Below are positions 17,922 through 29,130 of a DNA stretch of 64,000 nt, piece after piece. The notes under the pieces were generated by a model that saw nothing but the letters and a program-made list of their open reading frames with translations, did no database searches and was not told the DNA's origin. The translations under genes were made by a program, and so were the position numbers. Each line of letters opens with the position of its first letter. Position 1 is the first letter of the stretch. This stretch comes from RHKX01 sp963784885. Its GTDB lineage: Bacteria > Actinomycetota > Thermoleophilia > Solirubrobacterales > 70-9. The stretch lies in NCBI GenBank assembly GCA_963784885.1, contig CAWATA010000006.1:325669-389668 (forward strand), written 5' to 3'.

Positions 17922-18470
17922 ATGGAGCAGGTCGCATTCTTCGCTGGCGCCATCGGCGCACTCGGGGGGGCGATCGCCGTCATCGCGCTTCGTAATCCCT
18001 TCTACAGCGTGCTGGCCCTGGTCGTGCACCTGTTCTCGCTCGCCGGCCTCTTCCTGCTCCTGCACGCCGAGTTCGTCGCTGCCGCGCAGGTGGTCGTCTA
18101 CGCGGGCGCGGTCATGGTCCTCTACGTCTTCGTCGCCGCCTACGTCGGTGGGTTCGAGGAGCCGCTCTGGGACGCGATTCCGGGCCAGCGGATCCTCGCT
18201 CCGCTCGTCGCCGGGGCGCTGTTCATCGAGCTCTCGGTCGCCGTGCTCGGCTCCGGCCTGAAGTCGCTCGGCACCGAGGGCGCGACGATCCCGGTCGGCT
18301 TCGGCTCGCCCGAGGCCGTCGGCCGGCTGCTGCTCGAGCGGTTCCTGATCCCGTTCGAGGCGGCGTCGCTGCTGCTGCTGATCGCCGCCGTCGGCGCGGT
18401 CGTGCTCGCCGGCCGCCGGCCCGACCCCGAGGGACCGATCGAGCGCGAGGGCGCCGAGGGGGCCGCCTGA
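17922..18470 (+). CDS. nuoJ: NADH-quinone oxidoreductase subunit J
   Basis: Membrane-arm subunit of complex I, 182 residues, five TM helices. Family features: FFAGAIGALGGAIAVIALRN, LFLLLHAEFVAAAQVVVYAG and AVMVLYVFVAAYVGG, the region of the pi-bulge helix TM3. It opens the second half of the nuo cluster; a 129-bp gap divides it from the divergent esterase gene, so a promoter for nuoJKLMN is expected there. The stop overlaps nuoK by one base (TGATG). Confidence 0.95.
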   Translation: MEQVAFFAGAIGALGGAIAVIALRNPFYSVLALVVHLFSLAGLFLLLHAEFVAAAQVVVYAGAVMVLYVFVAAYVGGFEEPLWDAIPGQRILAPLVAGALFIELSVAVLGSGLKSLGTEGATIPVGFGSPEAVGRLLLERFLIPFEAASLLLLIAAVGAVVLAGRRPDPEGPIEREGAEGAA

Positions 18471-18769
18471 TGGACACCACCTGGTATCTCGTCCTCAGCG
18501 CCCTGCTGTTCGCGACCGGCGCCGGCGGCGTCCTCATCCGCCGCAGCCCGCTCGTGATCCTGCTCTGCCTCGAGTTGATGCTCAACAGCGCCAACCTGGC
18601 GCTGCTCGCGTTCGGGCGCAACCTCGGTAACGCGGACGCGCAGATCTTCGCGATGGTCGTGATGGTCGTCGCCGCCTGCGAGGTCGTCGTCGGCCTCGGC
18701 CTGATCGTCGCGATGTACCGGCACCGAATCCCCCTCGACGTCGATGAGAACCGGGGGCTCCGCGGATGA
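18470..18769 (+). CDS. nuoK: NADH-quinone oxidoreductase subunit K
   Basis: Small three-helix membrane subunit, 99 residues, the usual length. Hallmarks are ATGAGGVLIRRSPLVILLCLE with the conserved glutamate in LCLELMLNSANL, the second glutamate in AACEVVVGLGLIVA, and the C-terminal RHRIPLDVDE. These charged residues sit in the proton path. Overlaps: one base with nuoJ and four with nuoL. Confidence 0.96.
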   Translation: MDTTWYLVLSALLFATGAGGVLIRRSPLVILLCLELMLNSANLALLAFGRNLGNADAQIFAMVVMVVAACEVVVGLGLIVAMYRHRIPLDVDENRGLRG

Positions 18770-20775
18770 GCGTCACCACCTGGGGGTGGCTGATCCTCGC
18801 GTTCCCGCTGGCCGGATCGATTCTGATCGGGCTGCTCTACCGGGTGCTCCCGGCGAAGGTCGCGGGCGCGATCGGCACGCTCGCGATCGCAGCGGCCTTC
18901 GCCTGCTCGATCGCGGCCCTGATCGCGATGCTCGACCACCCCGCGGAGGAGCGCGAGTTCGCGAGCACGCTCTACGACTACGCCGGCGCCGCCGGAATCC
19001 CGTTCGACCTCGGGATCTTCGTCGATCAGCTCTCGATCTTCATGGCGCTCGTCGTCACCGGGGTCTCGATGCTGATCCACCTCTACTCGTTCGCCTACAT
19101 GGGCGGCGACGCGGGCTATCGCCGCTTCTTCTCCTACCTGAACTTCTTCGTCTTCTCGATGCTGCTGCTGGTCCTCGCCGGCAACTACGTGCTGCTGATC
19201 GTGGGCTGGGCGTTCGTCGGCTATGCCTCCTACGCGCTGATCAGCTTCTGGTACCGCCGCAAGACGGCTACGGCCGCCGGCATGAAGGCGTTCGTGATCA
19301 ACGTGATCGGCGACATCGGCCTCGTCTTCGCCGCGATCCTGCTGGTCAAGGAGCTCGGCGTCAGCGACTACACATCGGTCTTCGAGAAGGCCCCCGAGGC
19401 CTTCACGACCAACGAGTGGACGATCGTCGCGATCTGCCTGCTGCTGATGGTCGGGGCGTTCGCGAAGTCGGCCCAGGTCCCGTTCCACACGTGGCTCGCG
19501 GATGCGATGGAGGGCCCGACCCCGGTCAGCGCTCTGATCCACGCCGCGACGATGGTCACCGCGGGCGTCTACCTGATCGGCCGCTCCTACCCCCTCTTCG
19601 ACCTCGCCCCGACCGCCGCCGACATCGCCGCCTTCATCGGGCTCGCGACGCTGCTGATGGCGGCGACGATCGCCCTCGCGGTCACCGACCTGAAGCGGAT
19701 CATCGCCTTCTCGACGATGAGCCAGATCGGCTACATGATCGTCGGCGTCTCGATCGGCGCCTACAGCGCCGGGTTCTTCCACCTGATGACCCACGCCTTC
19801 TTCAAGGCGCTTCTGTTCATGGCCGCCGGATCGATCATCTCGGCGATGGCAGCGATCCAGGACATCGACCGGATGCGCGGCTTCCGGAAGGCGATGCCCT
19901 TCACCTGCGCGGTCCTGATCTGCGGCGCCCTCGCGCTGGCCGGCTTCCCGGGGACCTCGGGGTTCTTCAGCAAGGACGAGATCCTCTCGTTCGCCGCGGT
20001 TCGCGGCGGCATGTACTGGATCTTCGCGGTCGGCGGCTACATCGGCGCGATCCTCACCGCCTTCTACTCCTTCCGGATCGTCTTCCGCGTCGTCTACGGA
20101 GATCCGTGCGAGGAGGCCAAGGAGCTCGAGGGCGGCCACATCCACCACGCCGACCCGGTCAACCCGGCGACCGGCGAGACCGAGGACTACGAGGTCGGCT
20201 TCCCCGGCGAGGAGCACCACATCGCCGAGCGCGAGTGGCCGATGAAGATCGCGATGAGCATCCTCGCCTTCGGGGCGCTGTTCGGCGGCCTGATCCAGAT
20301 CCCGGGCGTGACCGACGTGCTCGGGCACTTCCTCGAGCCGGTGTTCGAGGCCTCGCCGATCGCAAGCTCGGTCGACGTCACTACGACTGACGCCTACATC
20401 GGGATGACGGTCGGAGCGATCTGCTCACTGCTCGGGATCGGCGCCGCGTTCTACATGTACATGGTGGCGCCGGGCTCGACGCTGCGGATCCGTGACCGCT
20501 TCGGCCGCATCCACGACTTCCTCTTCAACCGCTGGTACTTCGACGAGCTGATCGACGTCGTCATCTACAGGCCGGTCGTCGCCTGCGGGCGGTTCGCCAA
20601 TGACACGTTCGAGCGCGTCGTCGTCAACGGCCTCGTCCGTGGGACGAGCGGCGGAGTCGGCGGCCTCGGGACGATCGTCAAGACCGCGCAGTCCGGCTTC
20701 GTCCGCTTCTACGCGCTGCTCGTCGTCGGCGGGCTCGCCGCGATCGCCCTCTACTTCCTGCTGGCGGCGTCGTGA
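18766..20775 (+). CDS. nuoL: NADH-quinone oxidoreductase subunit L
   Basis: Distal antiporter-like, proton-pumping subunit with the long lateral helix, 669 residues. Seen: FVDQLSIFMALVVTGVS, HLYSFAYMGGDAGYRRFFSY, FAKSAQVPFHTWLADAMEGP (lysine and discontinuous helix), HAATMVTAGVYLIGRSYPLF, and IIAFSTMSQIGYM. A His/Glu-rich hydrophilic stretch (about residues 445-490) precedes the C-terminal helices. Overlaps with nuoK and nuoM are four bases each. Confidence 0.96.
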   Translation: MSVTTWGWLILAFPLAGSILIGLLYRVLPAKVAGAIGTLAIAAAFACSIAALIAMLDHPAEEREFASTLYDYAGAAGIPFDLGIFVDQLSIFMALVVTGVSMLIHLYSFAYMGGDAGYRRFFSYLNFFVFSMLLLVLAGNYVLLIVGWAFVGYASYALISFWYRRKTATAAGMKAFVINVIGDIGLVFAAILLVKELGVSDYTSVFEKAPEAFTTNEWTIVAICLLLMVGAFAKSAQVPFHTWLADAMEGPTPVSALIHAATMVTAGVYLIGRSYPLFDLAPTAADIAAFIGLATLLMAATIALAVTDLKRIIAFSTMSQIGYMIVGVSIGAYSAGFFHLMTHAFFKALLFMAAGSIISAMAAIQDIDRMRGFRKAMPFTCAVLICGALALAGFPGTSGFFSKDEILSFAAVRGGMYWIFAVGGYIGAILTAFYSFRIVFRVVYGDPCEEAKELEGGHIHHADPVNPATGETEDYEVGFPGEEHHIAEREWPMKIAMSILAFGALFGGLIQIPGVTDVLGHFLEPVFEASPIASSVDVTTTDAYIGMTVGAICSLLGIGAAFYMYMVAPGSTLRIRDRFGRIHDFLFNRWYFDELIDVVIYRPVVACGRFANDTFERVVVNGLVRGTSGGVGGLGTIVKTAQSGFVRFYALLVVGGLAAIALYFLLAAS

Positions 20776-22313
20776 TGCTGACCTGGATCGTCTTCATCCC
20801 CGTCGCGGTCGGCTTGATCGGCTTCCTGACACCGTCGCGCATCGTCGGCTGGTGGGCGCTGCTCGGATCGCTGGTGTCCCTCGGGCTCGCGATCGCGCTC
20901 GTCGCCGGCTTCGACGCCTCGGGGGGCGGCCTGCAGGACATCGTCGACGAGAGCTGGATCCCGCAGCTCGGGGTCCGGTTCCAGCTCGGGGTCGACGGGC
21001 TGAGCCTGTTCCTCGTCCTGCTCACGTCGCTTCTGTGGACCGCGACCGTGCTCTGGTCGGCGCTGCAGTACCCGGACCGCCCGCGCAACTACTTCTTCAT
21101 GCTCGGGCTCGCGCAGACCGCGACGCTCGGCGCGTTCCTCGCCCAGGACCTGCTCCTGTTCGTCCTCTTCTTCGACCTGATGCTGATCCCGTTCTACTTC
21201 CTGATCGGGCAGTGGGGCACCGGCGACCGGGTCCGCGCGACGATCAAGATGATCATCTACACGCTGATCGGGTCGCTGCTGATGCTGGTCGCGGCGATCG
21301 CCACGGCGGTGCTCAGCGCCGACTCGATCGGCGGCGTGACCTTCTCGATCGAGGTCCTTCGTCAGGTTCCGCTCCCGACCGGCAGCCAGTACTGGATCTT
21401 CGCGTTCTTCTCGCTGGCCTTCCTGGTGAAGATGCCGGCCTTCCTGGTTCACGGCTGGGTCGTCGACGCCTACAAGGCGTGCCCGCTGCCGGTGCTCGTC
21501 CTGCTCGGCGGCGTGCTCTCGAAGGTCGCCGCCTACGGCTTCCTGCGGATCGTCATGCCGGTCTTCCCCGACGCCGCGATCCACTTCCAGGACGTCCTGT
21601 TGATCATCGGCGTCGCCTCGATCCTCTACGGCTCGGCGATGGCGTTCACGCAGACGAACGTCCGGCTGATCGTCGCCTACTCGTCGATCGCGCAGATGGG
21701 CTTCATCACCCTCGGGATCTTCAGCCTCAGCGGCGCCGGCGGCGACGGCTCGGTGATCCAGATGGTCAACCACGGCCTCGTCGTCGCGCCGGTGTTCCTG
21801 ATCATCGCGATCCTCGCCGAGCGCGCCGGCACCGAGGACATCCGCGAGATGGGCGGGATGGCGCGGCACGCTCCGATCCTCGCGGTCCTGTTCGTGATCG
21901 TCGCGATGGCGCTGCTCGCGATTCCCGGCTCGGCCAACTTCGTCGGCGAGTTCTTCATCCTCAAGGGCGTCTTCGAGACGAAGGTCGCGATCGCGCTGGT
22001 CGCCTCGATCGGCATCGCCCTGGCCGCCTTCTACTCGCTGCGGATGTACCAGCAGACGATGCACAACCGCGAGGCCCCGCCCGGGGTCTCGCGTGAGATC
22101 GCGCTGCGCGAGGCGGTCGTGGTCGTACCGCTCGTGCTCTGCATCATCGGCCTGGCGCTCTACCCCGGCCTGATCACGACCCGCGGCTCCGACGCCGTCG
22201 ACCGGAGCCTCGCCGCCGTCAACCCCGAGCCGCAGCCGGCGCCGGAGGCGGCGGCCGCGACCGGCCGCAGCTGGAGCGGCTACGCGCCCGTCGCCGAGGA
22301 GAGCGCACCGTGA
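20772..22313 (+). CDS. nuoM: NADH-quinone oxidoreductase subunit M
   Basis: Antiporter-like proton-pumping subunit, 513 residues with about 14 TM helices. Motifs: LGVDGLSLFLVLLTSLLW, FDLMLIPFYFLIGQWG (conserved Glu is replaced here by Asp-Leu context, as in many actinobacteria), FLVKMPAFLVHGWVVDAYK, VRLIVAYSSIAQMGF. Either GTG 20772 or the next codon ATG 20775 may start it. A Pro/Ala-rich soluble tail of about 40 residues ends the protein. Confidence 0.95.
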   Translation: MMLTWIVFIPVAVGLIGFLTPSRIVGWWALLGSLVSLGLAIALVAGFDASGGGLQDIVDESWIPQLGVRFQLGVDGLSLFLVLLTSLLWTATVLWSALQYPDRPRNYFFMLGLAQTATLGAFLAQDLLLFVLFFDLMLIPFYFLIGQWGTGDRVRATIKMIIYTLIGSLLMLVAAIATAVLSADSIGGVTFSIEVLRQVPLPTGSQYWIFAFFSLAFLVKMPAFLVHGWVVDAYKACPLPVLVLLGGVLSKVAAYGFLRIVMPVFPDAAIHFQDVLLIIGVASILYGSAMAFTQTNVRLIVAYSSIAQMGFITLGIFSLSGAGGDGSVIQMVNHGLVVAPVFLIIAILAERAGTEDIREMGGMARHAPILAVLFVIVAMALLAIPGSANFVGEFFILKGVFETKVAIALVASIGIALAAFYSLRMYQQTMHNREAPPGVSREIALREAVVVVPLVLCIIGLALYPGLITTRGSDAVDRSLAAVNPEPQPAPEAAAATGRSWSGYAPVAEESAP

Positions 22314-23872
22314 TCGACACCCCGGACATCGACTACGCGGCGCTCTCGCCGGTCATCGCGCTCGTCGCCGGGCTCTGCGTCGTCCTGCTCACCGGCCTGA
22401 TCGGGCCGCGCGGCAGACGCGGGCTGTCATCGGGGTTGACGCTGCTGACCCTCGGTGCATCCGCGGGACTGATGATCTGGCAGCTCGGCGAGCCCGAGGC
22501 CGACCTCGTCGCCGGCGCCCTCCGCAGCGACGGCCTCTCGCTGACGATCGGGCTGATCGTGGTCGCCGCCGCCGCATTCGTGATCCCGCTGCAGCTCCGC
22601 GACCCGGCGGCGCAGGAGGCGGGCTTCGGCGAGACCCACACCCTGCTGCTCGGCTCGGTGCTCGGAATGGTCCTGCTGGCGGAGGCGCAGAACCTGATCT
22701 CGCTCTTCATCGCCCTCGAGCTGCTCTCGATCCCGCTCTACGTCCTCTGCGGCTCGCACCGCTCGCGGACGAAGTCGCTCGAGTCGGGGCTCAAGTACCT
22801 GATCGTCGGATCGATCGGCTCGGCGACCCTGCTCTACGGCTCGGCGTTCATCTACGGCGGCTCCGGCGGCGCAACCGACTTCACGGCGATCGCTGCGGGA
22901 ATCGGCACCGACCTCGCCGACGATCCGCTGGTCCTGATCGGGATCGCCTTCGTCGCCGCCGGCCTCGCGTTCAAGGTCTCGATCGCGCCGTTTCACCAGT
23001 GGACGCCGGACGTCTACGAGGGCGCGCCGACACCGATCACGGCGTTCATGGCGGTCGCGACCAAGGCCGCCGCCTTCGCGGTCTTCGCCCGCTTCTTCAT
23101 CACCGCGCTCGGGCCGTCGGCCGACCAGTGGCAGCCGGCGCTCGCCGCGCTCGCGGCGATCACGATCATCGTCGGCAACGTCGGCGCGCTCGGCCAGGAC
23201 TCGCTGAAGCGGATGCTCGGTTACTCCGGCGTCGCACAGGCCGGCTACATGCTCACCGGGCTGCTCGTCGGCAGCATCGCCGGGATCGACGCGCTCGTCT
23301 TCTACCTCGCCGCCTACCTGCTGATGAACATGGCGGCCTTCGGCGTCATCGCCGTCCGCGAGCGCGAGACCCCGCTCGGCGACGACATCACCGCGGTTCA
23401 GGGGATCGGCAAGGACCGTCCCGAGCTCGCCTGGCCGCTGACGATCTCGATGCTCGCCCTCGCCGGGCTCCCCGGCACCGCGGGCTTCATGGGCAAGCTC
23501 TTCCTGATCGAGTCCGCAGTCGCCGGCGACTACACCTGGCTCGGCGTCTTCATCGTCGTCGGCTCGATGATCTCCCTCGCCTACTACCTGCGGGTCATCG
23601 CGGCCGTCTGGATGCGCCCCGCGCCCCGTCTCGCCCCCGCGATCGCCGGCGCCTCGCCCGATGCGGAGCCGGCAGCCGGTGAGCTGCCGAGCCGCACCGG
23701 TCGCGCCGGCAGAGCCCTCGACGGCGGACCCAGCGGCGGTCGCTGCGGGCTCGTCCTCGGGACGATCCTGATCGCCGCCGCCGCGACCGTCGTCTTCGGC
23801 ATCGTTCCCTCGCCACTGATCGACTTCGCGATCCACGCGGGCGAGGGCATCGCCTCGATGCTCGGCTCCTAG
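22310..23872 (+). CDS. nuoN: NADH-quinone oxidoreductase subunit N
   Basis: Third antiporter-like membrane subunit, 520 residues, GTG start overlapping nuoM by four bases. Motifs: ISLFIALELLSIPLYVLCG with the conserved Glu, FKVSIAPFHQWTPDVYEGAP, ITAFMAVATKAAAF, RMLGYSGVAQAGYM. An insertion of about 45 mostly polar residues (around 445-490) lies before the last helix. It ends the nuo cluster. Confidence 0.95.
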   Translation: MIDTPDIDYAALSPVIALVAGLCVVLLTGLIGPRGRRGLSSGLTLLTLGASAGLMIWQLGEPEADLVAGALRSDGLSLTIGLIVVAAAAFVIPLQLRDPAAQEAGFGETHTLLLGSVLGMVLLAEAQNLISLFIALELLSIPLYVLCGSHRSRTKSLESGLKYLIVGSIGSATLLYGSAFIYGGSGGATDFTAIAAGIGTDLADDPLVLIGIAFVAAGLAFKVSIAPFHQWTPDVYEGAPTPITAFMAVATKAAAFAVFARFFITALGPSADQWQPALAALAAITIIVGNVGALGQDSLKRMLGYSGVAQAGYMLTGLLVGSIAGIDALVFYLAAYLLMNMAAFGVIAVRERETPLGDDITAVQGIGKDRPELAWPLTISMLALAGLPGTAGFMGKLFLIESAVAGDYTWLGVFIVVGSMISLAYYLRVIAAVWMRPAPRLAPAIAGASPDAEPAAGELPSRTGRAGRALDGGPSGGRCGLVLGTILIAAAATVVFGIVPSPLIDFAIHAGEGIASMLGS

Positions 23873-23916
23873 CCGGGGCCGCGCTCCTGGACCCCGAAAG
23901 CGGCAGCCGGTCGGGA

Positions 23917-24273
23917 ATGCTCCACCACGTCACCCTCGAGATCTCCGCCGGCCGTGACGACCGCTTCGCCCTCCTGCTCGAGGCGATCGGGTTCTCCGAG
24001 GTCGACCCGCCCGCGGCCTTGCGCGACCGATACCGGTGGTTCGAGAGCGGCGGGACCCAGGTCCACCTCGCCGTCGTCGCCGCGCCGGTGGCGCCGCCGG
24101 TCGGGCATGCCGCGTTCGTCGCGGCGCCGCTCGATCCCGTCCTCGGCCGGCTCTCCGAGCTCGGGTTCGAGGCCGAGGAACGGCGGCGGCACTGGGGCTC
24201 CCGCCGGGTCGTGATCGCGGCGCCGGACGGGCACCGGGTCGAGCTGTTGGAGGCCGCGCCTGACACCGGGTGA
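23917..24273 (+). CDS. VOC (glyoxalase/bleomycin-resistance fold) protein
   Basis: A 118-residue single-module vicinal-oxygen-chelate protein. It begins LHHVTLEIS, has DRYRWFESGGTQVHLAV, GHAAFVA and ends with PDGHRVELLEA, the usual beta-alpha-beta-beta-beta pattern; the two histidines and the Glu near the ends fit the metal positions. Reaction unknown. It lies between nuoN and the ThyX-like gene on the same strand, 44 bases after each stop. Confidence 0.8.
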   Translation: MLHHVTLEISAGRDDRFALLLEAIGFSEVDPPAALRDRYRWFESGGTQVHLAVVAAPVAPPVGHAAFVAAPLDPVLGRLSELGFEAEERRRHWGSRRVVIAAPDGHRVELLEAAPDTG

Positions 24274-24317
24274 CCCGCGCGGCGCCCCGCCGGTCGAGTT
24301 CGTAGCATCGTCGCCCC

Positions 24318-25928
24318 TTGCGTTATCCGGTCGAAACCTTCACCGCCGAGGAGCGGCTTGCCCTCGAGCCTCACTTCAGCAACCTCGACCGCCCCGTCTT
24401 CGCGCTGACCAACCTCCCGGAGACCGTCAAGGGAGCGCTGTTCGCCCGCTACTCGCGCTATCAGGGAACGCTGCGCCGGCTCTACCTCGACGAGTTCGCC
24501 GCCGACGCCCCCGACGGCACCCGCCCCTTCGACGGCGTCGAGGGCGAGCGCGCCGCCCAGCTCTACGAGCGCATCTTCATCGGCTACGGGGACGACTCGG
24601 TCGCCCAGCTCGGCGGCGCGCACCTCGCCTGCGAGTGGGTCAGCAACGTGCTGACGAAGGTGTTGCAGCGCGGGCGCCTCGCCGCCTACCTCGAGCAGTC
24701 GACCCGCTACATCCCCTACGACGCTCCGATGGAGCCGGGGGTCGAGCGGGGCGCGCCGGGAAGCTGGCGCTACTGGCGCAACGAGGACCTCGGACCCGAG
24801 TTCGGCGCGGCGATGGACGAGATCTTCTCGATCTACTCGCGGACGCTGCGGGACGTCCGCGCCTGGGCCGAGGAGCGCTGGCCGCGCGGAGACGAGCCGC
24901 AGAGCGCCTGGGAGCGCTCGATCAAGGCCAAGGCGCTCGACCTGCTCCGCGGCCTGCTTCCCGCCTCGACGCTCTCCCACGTCGGCATCTATGCCTCCGG
25001 GCAGGCCTACGAGCAGCTCCTGCTCAGGCTCGCCTCCTCGCCGCTGCCCGAGGCCCGCGCCGTCGGCGCGATGGCCCACGAGGAGCTCGGCGCCGTCATC
25101 CCGAGCTTCATCTCGCGGGTCGGCCGGCCCGAGCGCGGCGGCGAATGGATCTCCTATCTCGAGCAGCGCCGCCGCGACACCGAGCGCTGGGTCGCCCGTC
25201 TCGGCCTCGACCGCCGCGAGGGGCCCGACGCCCCCGCGGTCGAGCTGACCCACGTCGACGGCGACGAGGACCTGCTGCTCGCCGCCTCCCTGTACGAGGC
25301 GACCGGGCTGGCGGAGGCGGCGATCGCGAGCCGGATCGCCGCCCTCGACCCGATCGAGCGCGAGGAGATCCTCGCCGACCTCGTCGGCGAGCGCGGCAAC
25401 CGGCGCCACCGTCCCGGCCGCGGTTGGGAGGCGGTCCGCTACCGGTTCGAGATCGTCTCCGACTACGGCGGGTTCCGCGACATGCAGCGGCACCGGATGC
25501 TGACCTGCCAGTGGCAGTCGCTGAACCCCGACCTCGGGGCCGGGGTCCCCGAGGAGGTGGTCGATGCCGGCGCCGGCGACGAGTACCGCCGGGCCCTCGA
25601 GATCTCCCGGACCGAGTTCGACCGGCTCGAGGCCGCCGGAATGCCCGAGGCGGCGCCCTATGCGCTCTGCCTCGGCTACCGGATCCGCTACGTGCTCGAC
25701 ATGAACGCGCGCGAGGCCATGCACGTCTGCGAGCTTCGCTCCGGTCGCGAGGGCCACCCCACCTACCGGGCCGTCGCCCAGGCGATGCACGAGCAGATCA
25801 GCGCCGTCCACCCGGCGATCGGGGCCGCGATGCGCCACGTCGACTCGAGCTCCGAGCCCCGCCTGGAGCGGATCATGAGCGAGATCCGCACCCACCGCAA
25901 GCGCGCAGCTCTCTCCGGACGCCCCTGA
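24318..25928 (+). CDS. Tandem ThyX-like (flavin-dependent thymidylate synthase family) protein
   Basis: A 536-residue protein, over twice the length of a normal ThyX, made of two ThyX-like halves. The first half has GRLAAYLEQSTRYIPYD, where family members have RHR...S.R, and KALDLLRGLLPASTLSHVG. The second has MQRHRMLTCQWQSLN and YRIRYVLDMNAREAMHVCEL, then HPTYR. The signature RHRxxSxxxxSxR is therefore split and degenerate in both halves, so thymidylate synthase activity is uncertain; a related flavin- or uridylate-binding role is possible. The TTG start at 24318 follows a CCCC stretch with no clear ribosome binding site. Confidence 0.75.
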   Translation: MRYPVETFTAEERLALEPHFSNLDRPVFALTNLPETVKGALFARYSRYQGTLRRLYLDEFAADAPDGTRPFDGVEGERAAQLYERIFIGYGDDSVAQLGGAHLACEWVSNVLTKVLQRGRLAAYLEQSTRYIPYDAPMEPGVERGAPGSWRYWRNEDLGPEFGAAMDEIFSIYSRTLRDVRAWAEERWPRGDEPQSAWERSIKAKALDLLRGLLPASTLSHVGIYASGQAYEQLLLRLASSPLPEARAVGAMAHEELGAVIPSFISRVGRPERGGEWISYLEQRRRDTERWVARLGLDRREGPDAPAVELTHVDGDEDLLLAASLYEATGLAEAAIASRIAALDPIEREEILADLVGERGNRRHRPGRGWEAVRYRFEIVSDYGGFRDMQRHRMLTCQWQSLNPDLGAGVPEEVVDAGAGDEYRRALEISRTEFDRLEAAGMPEAAPYALCLGYRIRYVLDMNAREAMHVCELRSGREGHPTYRAVAQAMHEQISAVHPAIGAAMRHVDSSSEPRLERIMSEIRTHRKRAALSGRP

Positions 25929-25947
25929 CCGTCGCATCCCGGATCTG

Positions 25948-25966
25948 CCCGGCGGGAACGGCCGGG
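25948..25966. terminator. Hairpin between convergent genes
   Basis: CCCGGC / GCCGGG, a six-base perfect stem with a seven-base loop, in the 46-bp gap between the ThyX-like gene and the convergent protease gene. It may stop transcription from both sides. Confidence 0.4.
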
Positions 25967-25974
25967 AGCGGCGA

Positions 25975-26973
25975 TCACCGGCGGACGCGCTTGTAGAGCT
26001 TCTTCGCGGTCTGCGAGAGGTAGGGGCCGTAGAGGTAGGGCGAGCTGCCGTACCCGTAGCTGGTGTTCGAGAGCAGGATCCCGCGCGCGATCCAGCCGCC
26101 GCCGCTGGAGCCCCCGGTCATGTCGCAGCCCGCGCGAATCGTCCTCGGCCCGCTGCCCCCGGGCACGTCGGAGCCGCGATTGCGGCTCCTGCAGGTCCAC
26201 TCGGTCTCGCCGTCGAAGGGATCGAGGGCCGGGTAGCCGAAGAGCTTGTACTCCTGGTTGCGGGGCTGGTCGAAGCCGATGCCCCGCGAGCCGACGACGG
26301 ACTGCAGGGTCCGGCCGTTGTTGCGGGCGACGACGGCCGCGCCCATGTCGTAGCGCAGGTTGCCTTCCCGCTTCCACTGCCTGGTCGTCGCGAGCTCGGT
26401 CGCCGGCCACTCGCCGAACGGCGTCTTCCCGCGGTCGTAGGCGGGCACGAACATGAAGTTGACCGACTTCCCGCCGCCGTCCTCCCAGTCGTAGATGCAG
26501 TGGCCGGCGGTCCAGACGAGACTCTTGTTGCGGCTGCTGACGGCGGTTCCGGAACAGACGTAGAGGCCCGGCAGGGACCCGCCCTTGACGGTGAAGAACA
26601 CCTTGCCGTGCGCTCGGATCCGCGATCGTGAGGGGTTCGCGACCGCGGACGCGCGCTGCGCGGATGACCTTCGGGCCGTCGCGACGCCGCGCTCGAGCGT
26701 CGCCTCGGTGGCCGCACCGGGCGCGGCCGGAGCGACGTAGGTCGGCGCTCCCGGCGCCTCCGCGGGGCCGTCGTCGGGCGCGTTCAGGGTCGCCGGCTCC
26801 ACCGGCACCGGCTCGGCGTTGCGCATCCGCGCCTTCGTCCAGTACTCGCGAATGGCCGCCGGGGACTCGGCGACGTCGCGGCCGGCCGAGCCGGCCGACG
26901 CGAGCGACGGCATCAGCACGCAGGCCGCGAGGACGGCGAGAAGTGCGACGGGGATCGTGGGGAACGGCTTCAT
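25975..26973 (-). CDS. Secreted trypsin/V8-like serine protease
   Basis: A 332-residue exported endopeptidase of the chymotrypsin fold. A signal peptide is clear (LLAVLAACVLMPSLASA, cleavage about residue 27). A Pro/Ala-rich propeptide-like stretch follows to about residue 120. The catalytic triad is visible as His in VWTAGHCIYD, Asp in RYDMGAAVVARN and Ser in TGGSSGGGW. Cysteines in VCSG and AGHC, and in EWTCRS and AGCDM, would form disulfides. The architecture resembles glutamyl endopeptidase. Target unknown. Confidence 0.88.
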   Translation of the reverse strand: MKPFPTIPVALLAVLAACVLMPSLASAGSAGRDVAESPAAIREYWTKARMRNAEPVPVEPATLNAPDDGPAEAPGAPTYVAPAAPGAATEATLERGVATARRSSAQRASAVANPSRSRIRAHGKVFFTVKGGSLPGLYVCSGTAVSSRNKSLVWTAGHCIYDWEDGGGKSVNFMFVPAYDRGKTPFGEWPATELATTRQWKREGNLRYDMGAAVVARNNGRTLQSVVGSRGIGFDQPRNQEYKLFGYPALDPFDGETEWTCRSRNRGSDVPGGSGPRTIRAGCDMTGGSSGGGWIARGILLSNTSYGYGSSPYLYGPYLSQTAKKLYKRVRR

Positions 26974-27093
26974 CGGGGCGTCGACGGTAGAGGAGACCCG
27001 CCGTCACGGATACGAACACCGGAGGCGGGGAAAAGCTTCGGAGGCCGGTTGGTTAAGTTAGGCGCGACGAGCAACCCAGACGGAGGAGCGAGC

Positions 27094-29058
<1,965 letters not shown>

Positions 29059-29068
29059 GCGACCGCGG

Positions 29069-29115
29069 CCGTGGGCCGTTTCGAGGACGCATAGCGGCGC
29101 CGATCCGGCCCACGG
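29069..29115. terminator. Ten-base inverted repeat between convergent acsA and glycerate kinase genes
   Basis: CCGTGGGCCG at 29069-29078 and its exact reverse complement at 29106-29115, separated by 27 bases. It fills the gap between two convergent genes, so a two-way terminator is likely. No T-run follows. Confidence 0.5.
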
Positions 29116-29130
29116 GAGCGGGGCTCAGGC

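Noticed and set aside
18223..20328. 701-codon minus-strand frame opposite nuoJ-L
   Set aside because: Composition typical of an antisense shadow (Arg/Asp/Glu/His); no motif.
23595..25937. 780-codon minus-strand frame opposite nuoN and the ThyX-like gene
   Set aside because: Spans the ends of two well-supported plus-strand genes and has no recognisable domain.
29069..29115. Inverted repeat as a riboswitch or small RNA
   Set aside because: Only one long stem with a large loop, between convergent genes; a terminator explains it more simply.
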